Below are positions 62,379 to 64,000 of a stretch of DNA of 64,000 bases, piece after piece; the stretch's first letter is position 1, and the number at the start of each line of letters is the position of its first letter. The notes below the pieces were generated by a model. It made no database searches. It saw only the letters and a list, made by a program, of their open reading frames with translations, and had not been told where the DNA came from. The stretch spans positions 258,067 to 322,066 of the forward strand of contig NZ_FPAB01000007.1 of the NCBI RefSeq assembly GCF_900116145.1, read 5' to 3'. The stretch comes from Streptomyces harbinensis. GTDB lineage: Bacteria; Actinomycetota; Actinomycetes; Streptomycetales; Streptomycetaceae. Both the position numbers and the translations under genes were made by a program.

Positions 62379-63671
62379 GTGAGCGAGAGCACCAGCGCCC
62401 CGGCCGCCGCCGACGAGCCGCCCTCGGCCGCCGGAGAGGGACCGCCGGGCGCCGCCCGCGGTGGCTTCGCGCGGCTGTGGGGGGCGTCCACGGCGTCCAA
62501 CCTCGGGGACGGCGTCACCATGGTCGCCTTCCCCTGGCTGGCCACCACCCTCACCGACGACGCCTTCCTCATCGCCGCCATGGGCGTGGCCCTGCGGCTG
62601 CCGTGGCTGCTGTTCTCCCTCCCCGCCGGGGTGCTCGCCGACCGCCTCGACCGGCGGCGGGTCATGGTCACCATGAACGCCGCCCGCGCGCTCGTCATCT
62701 GCCTCCTCGGGCTGCTGGTCGCCGCCGACGCGCACTCCCTGCCCGTGCTCTATCTGTGCGCCCTCGCCCTGGGCTTCGCCGAGGTGCTGGTCGACAACAC
62801 GGCGCAGGTCATCCTGCCCGCGGTCGTCGGCAAGGACGGCCTCGCCCTCGCCAACGGCCGGCTGATGAGCACCCAGATCGTCACCGACGACTTCGTCGGC
62901 CGCCCGCTCGGCGGGGTCCTGCTCGGGGTGTCGCTGGCGCTGCCGTTCGCCTTCGGGGCCGGGGCCGCCGCGATCGCCGCCGTCCTGCTGCTCACCCTCC
63001 GTGGTACGTACCGGGCCGCCGGGCCCGCGCCCGGGCCGCGCCGCCCGGTGCGTGCGGAGATCGCCGAGGGTGTGCGGTGGCTGTGGGCGCACCCGCCGCT
63101 GCGTCCGCTCGCGGTCGCCCTCGCCCTGCTGAACACGGCCGGCGCGGCCGTGCTGGCGATCCAGGTGCTGTACGCCCGCGAGATCCTCGGTCTCGGCTCG
63201 CTCGGCTTCGCGGTCTTCACCGCCGCCTCCGGCGTCGGCGGTCTGCTGGGCGGGCTGCTGGCCCACCGCGTCACCCGCCGGATCGGCCGGGTCCGCTCCC
63301 TGATGCTGCTGCTCGTCCTCGAGCTGGGGGCGTACGCGGTGGGCGCGGTGTCCTCCAGCGCCCTGCTGGTGGGCGCGGTGGTGGCGGTCGCCGGGTTCGG
63401 GGCCGTGCTGTGGAATGTGGTCACCGTGTCGCTGCGCCAGGCGCTCGTCCCGGACGCACTGCTCGGCCGGGTCAACAGCGTCTACCGGCTGCTGGGCTGG
63501 GGCTGCCTCCCGGTGGGGATGGTGGTGAGCGGGGCCCTGGTGACGCTGGTGGAGCACGGGGTGGGGCGCGAGGCGGGGCTGCGCACGCCGTTCGTGCTGG
63601 CGGCCGTGCTCACCTGCGGCACGTTCTGGTACCTGCGGCGGCACCTCACCGCCCGTACGCTGCCCGGCTAG
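62379..63671 (+). CDS. MFS transporter (enterobactin exporter-like)
   Basis: A 430-residue major facilitator with twelve membrane helices. The loop motif GVLADRLDRRRVMVTMNAARALV (about residue 85) is the classic MFS signature, and the opening GFARLWGASTASNLGDGVTMVAFPWLATTL resembles EntS-type exporters. The GTG at 62379 is preferred; a GTG at 62373 is an alternative. It may belong to the hut transcript (51 bases after hutI), but substrate is unknown. Its TAG stop coincides with the left end of an insertion sequence, so the original 3' end may have been replaced. Confidence 0.88.
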   Translation: MSESTSAPAAADEPPSAAGEGPPGAARGGFARLWGASTASNLGDGVTMVAFPWLATTLTDDAFLIAAMGVALRLPWLLFSLPAGVLADRLDRRRVMVTMNAARALVICLLGLLVAADAHSLPVLYLCALALGFAEVLVDNTAQVILPAVVGKDGLALANGRLMSTQIVTDDFVGRPLGGVLLGVSLALPFAFGAGAAAIAAVLLLTLRGTYRAAGPAPGPRRPVRAEIAEGVRWLWAHPPLRPLAVALALLNTAGAAVLAIQVLYAREILGLGSLGFAVFTAASGVGGLLGGLLAHRVTRRIGRVRSLMLLLVLELGAYAVGAVSSSALLVGAVVAVAGFGAVLWNVVTVSLRQALVPDALLGRVNSVYRLLGWGCLPVGMVVSGALVTLVEHGVGREAGLRTPFVLAAVLTCGTFWYLRRHLTARTLPG

Positions 63672-64000
63672 GGCGTTTCTTTCGGATCACCGGATCGTTG
63701 GTCTGGTGTGTCGTTGACTGATGCCCAGTGGGCGAGGATCGAGCCGTTGCTGCCGGATCGGACTCCGAAGCGGGGAGGGCGGTGGCGTGATCACCGTCTG
63801 GTGATCGACGCGATCGCGTTCAAGTACCGCACCGGCACGCCGTGGATGGACCTGCCCGAACACTTCGGGTCGTGGAAGGGCGTCCACAACCGACTGCGGA
63901 AGTGGGCCGCCGACGGCACGTGGGAGAAGGTCTTCACCGCCCTGCTCGCCCGGGCCGACGCCGAAGGCGACCTCGACTGGGTCGTCGCCGTCGACTCCAC
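63671..64000 (+). mobile_element. left part of an IS5-family insertion sequence
   Basis: The sequence from 63671 (GGGCGTTTCTTTCGGATCAC) is of the type that ends Streptomyces IS5-family elements. The transposase frame begins 37 bases inside. The element is cut by the window end, so the right inverted repeat and target duplication cannot be checked. The bases CTAG at 63668-63671 span the junction. Confidence 0.75.
63708..64000 (+). CDS. IS5-family transposase, N-terminal part
   Basis: From a GTG at 63708 the frame reads MSLTDAQWARIEPLLPDRTP, then VIDAIAFKYRTGTPWMDLPEHFGSW and AVDS at the window edge, the standard DDE transposase beginning with the first catalytic aspartate just reached (VVAVDS). 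At least 97 codons are in the window; the usual length is about 260-290. The translation frame is open to the end. Confidence 0.85.
   Translation, partial: MSLTDAQWARIEPLLPDRTPKRGGRWRDHRLVIDAIAFKYRTGTPWMDLPEHFGSWKGVHNRLRKWAADGTWEKVFTALLARADAEGDLDWVVAVDS

Overview
This 64 kb window is chromosomal DNA from a Streptomyces-like actinomycete. The base composition is very GC-rich, coding frames have G or C at almost every third position, and GTG starts and short or absent leaders are common. The gene order (hut genes, cystathionine beta-synthase, ndh, ppx, DUF501, divIC, eno, two Rpf-like cell-wall hydrolases, P450, Ser/Thr kinase, mfd, mazG) is one I recall from the S. coelicolor core chromosome. 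It also carries the tRNA-Leu(UAA) gene that in Streptomyces is bldA. Gene families were recognised by reading the proteins; no database search was run.

1-10.2 kb: the minus strand holds mazG, a SurA-like lipoprotein, a DUF6716 glycosyltransferase and a membrane acyltransferase. On the plus strand follow an ABM-type monooxygenase behind what reads as a SoxR-controlled promoter, an FtsX-type ABC permease broken by two frameshifts (one caused by a 34-bp palindromic insertion), a TetR regulator and a Uma2 nuclease. 10.4-19.1 kb: mfd, a DUF4352-like lipoprotein, an unusual HTH plus N6-methylase-like protein, a membrane protein coupled to a Ser/Thr kinase, and tRNA-Gln. 19.2-29.7 kb: an orphan histidine kinase running into a P450, rpfC- and rpfA-like genes (rpfA behind a c-di-AMP riboswitch), then eno-divIC-DUF501-ppx, a 46-aa small membrane ORF, and ndh flanked by two Rex-like operators.

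29.7-37 kb: a small accessory patch with a decayed duplication of short hypothetical genes, a cyclopropane-fatty-acid synthase family methyltransferase, an intact ABC permease/ATPase pair, and bldA followed by a 12-bp iteron array. 37-49.4 kb: a self-regulated ABC exporter operon, an XRE regulator followed by three translationally coupled small zinc-ribbon-like genes, an esterase, an MDR oxidoreductase with a divergent TetR, a Bax inhibitor-1 family protein and several small conserved genes. 49.4-63.7 kb: thiolase, SGNH hydrolase, cystathionine beta-synthase, an RpiR-type regulator, a type III PLP decarboxylase-like enzyme divergent from a histidine-degradation operon (hutU, M20 amidohydrolase, hutF, hutI), and an MFS transporter. 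The window ends inside an IS5-family insertion sequence that abuts the MFS stop codon.

The cells appear to degrade histidine by the FIGLU-deiminase/formylglutamate route, with the M20 hydrolase as the best candidate for the last step. The rpf genes, P450, divIC and bldA make this a growth- and development-related neighbourhood, and ndh appears to be redox-controlled through Rex. The most novel signals are the four 11-bp-phased TGTGATC repeats at the rpfC promoter, the HPPF methylase-like protein, the XRE plus zinc-ribbon cassette and the duplicated hypothetical-gene module.
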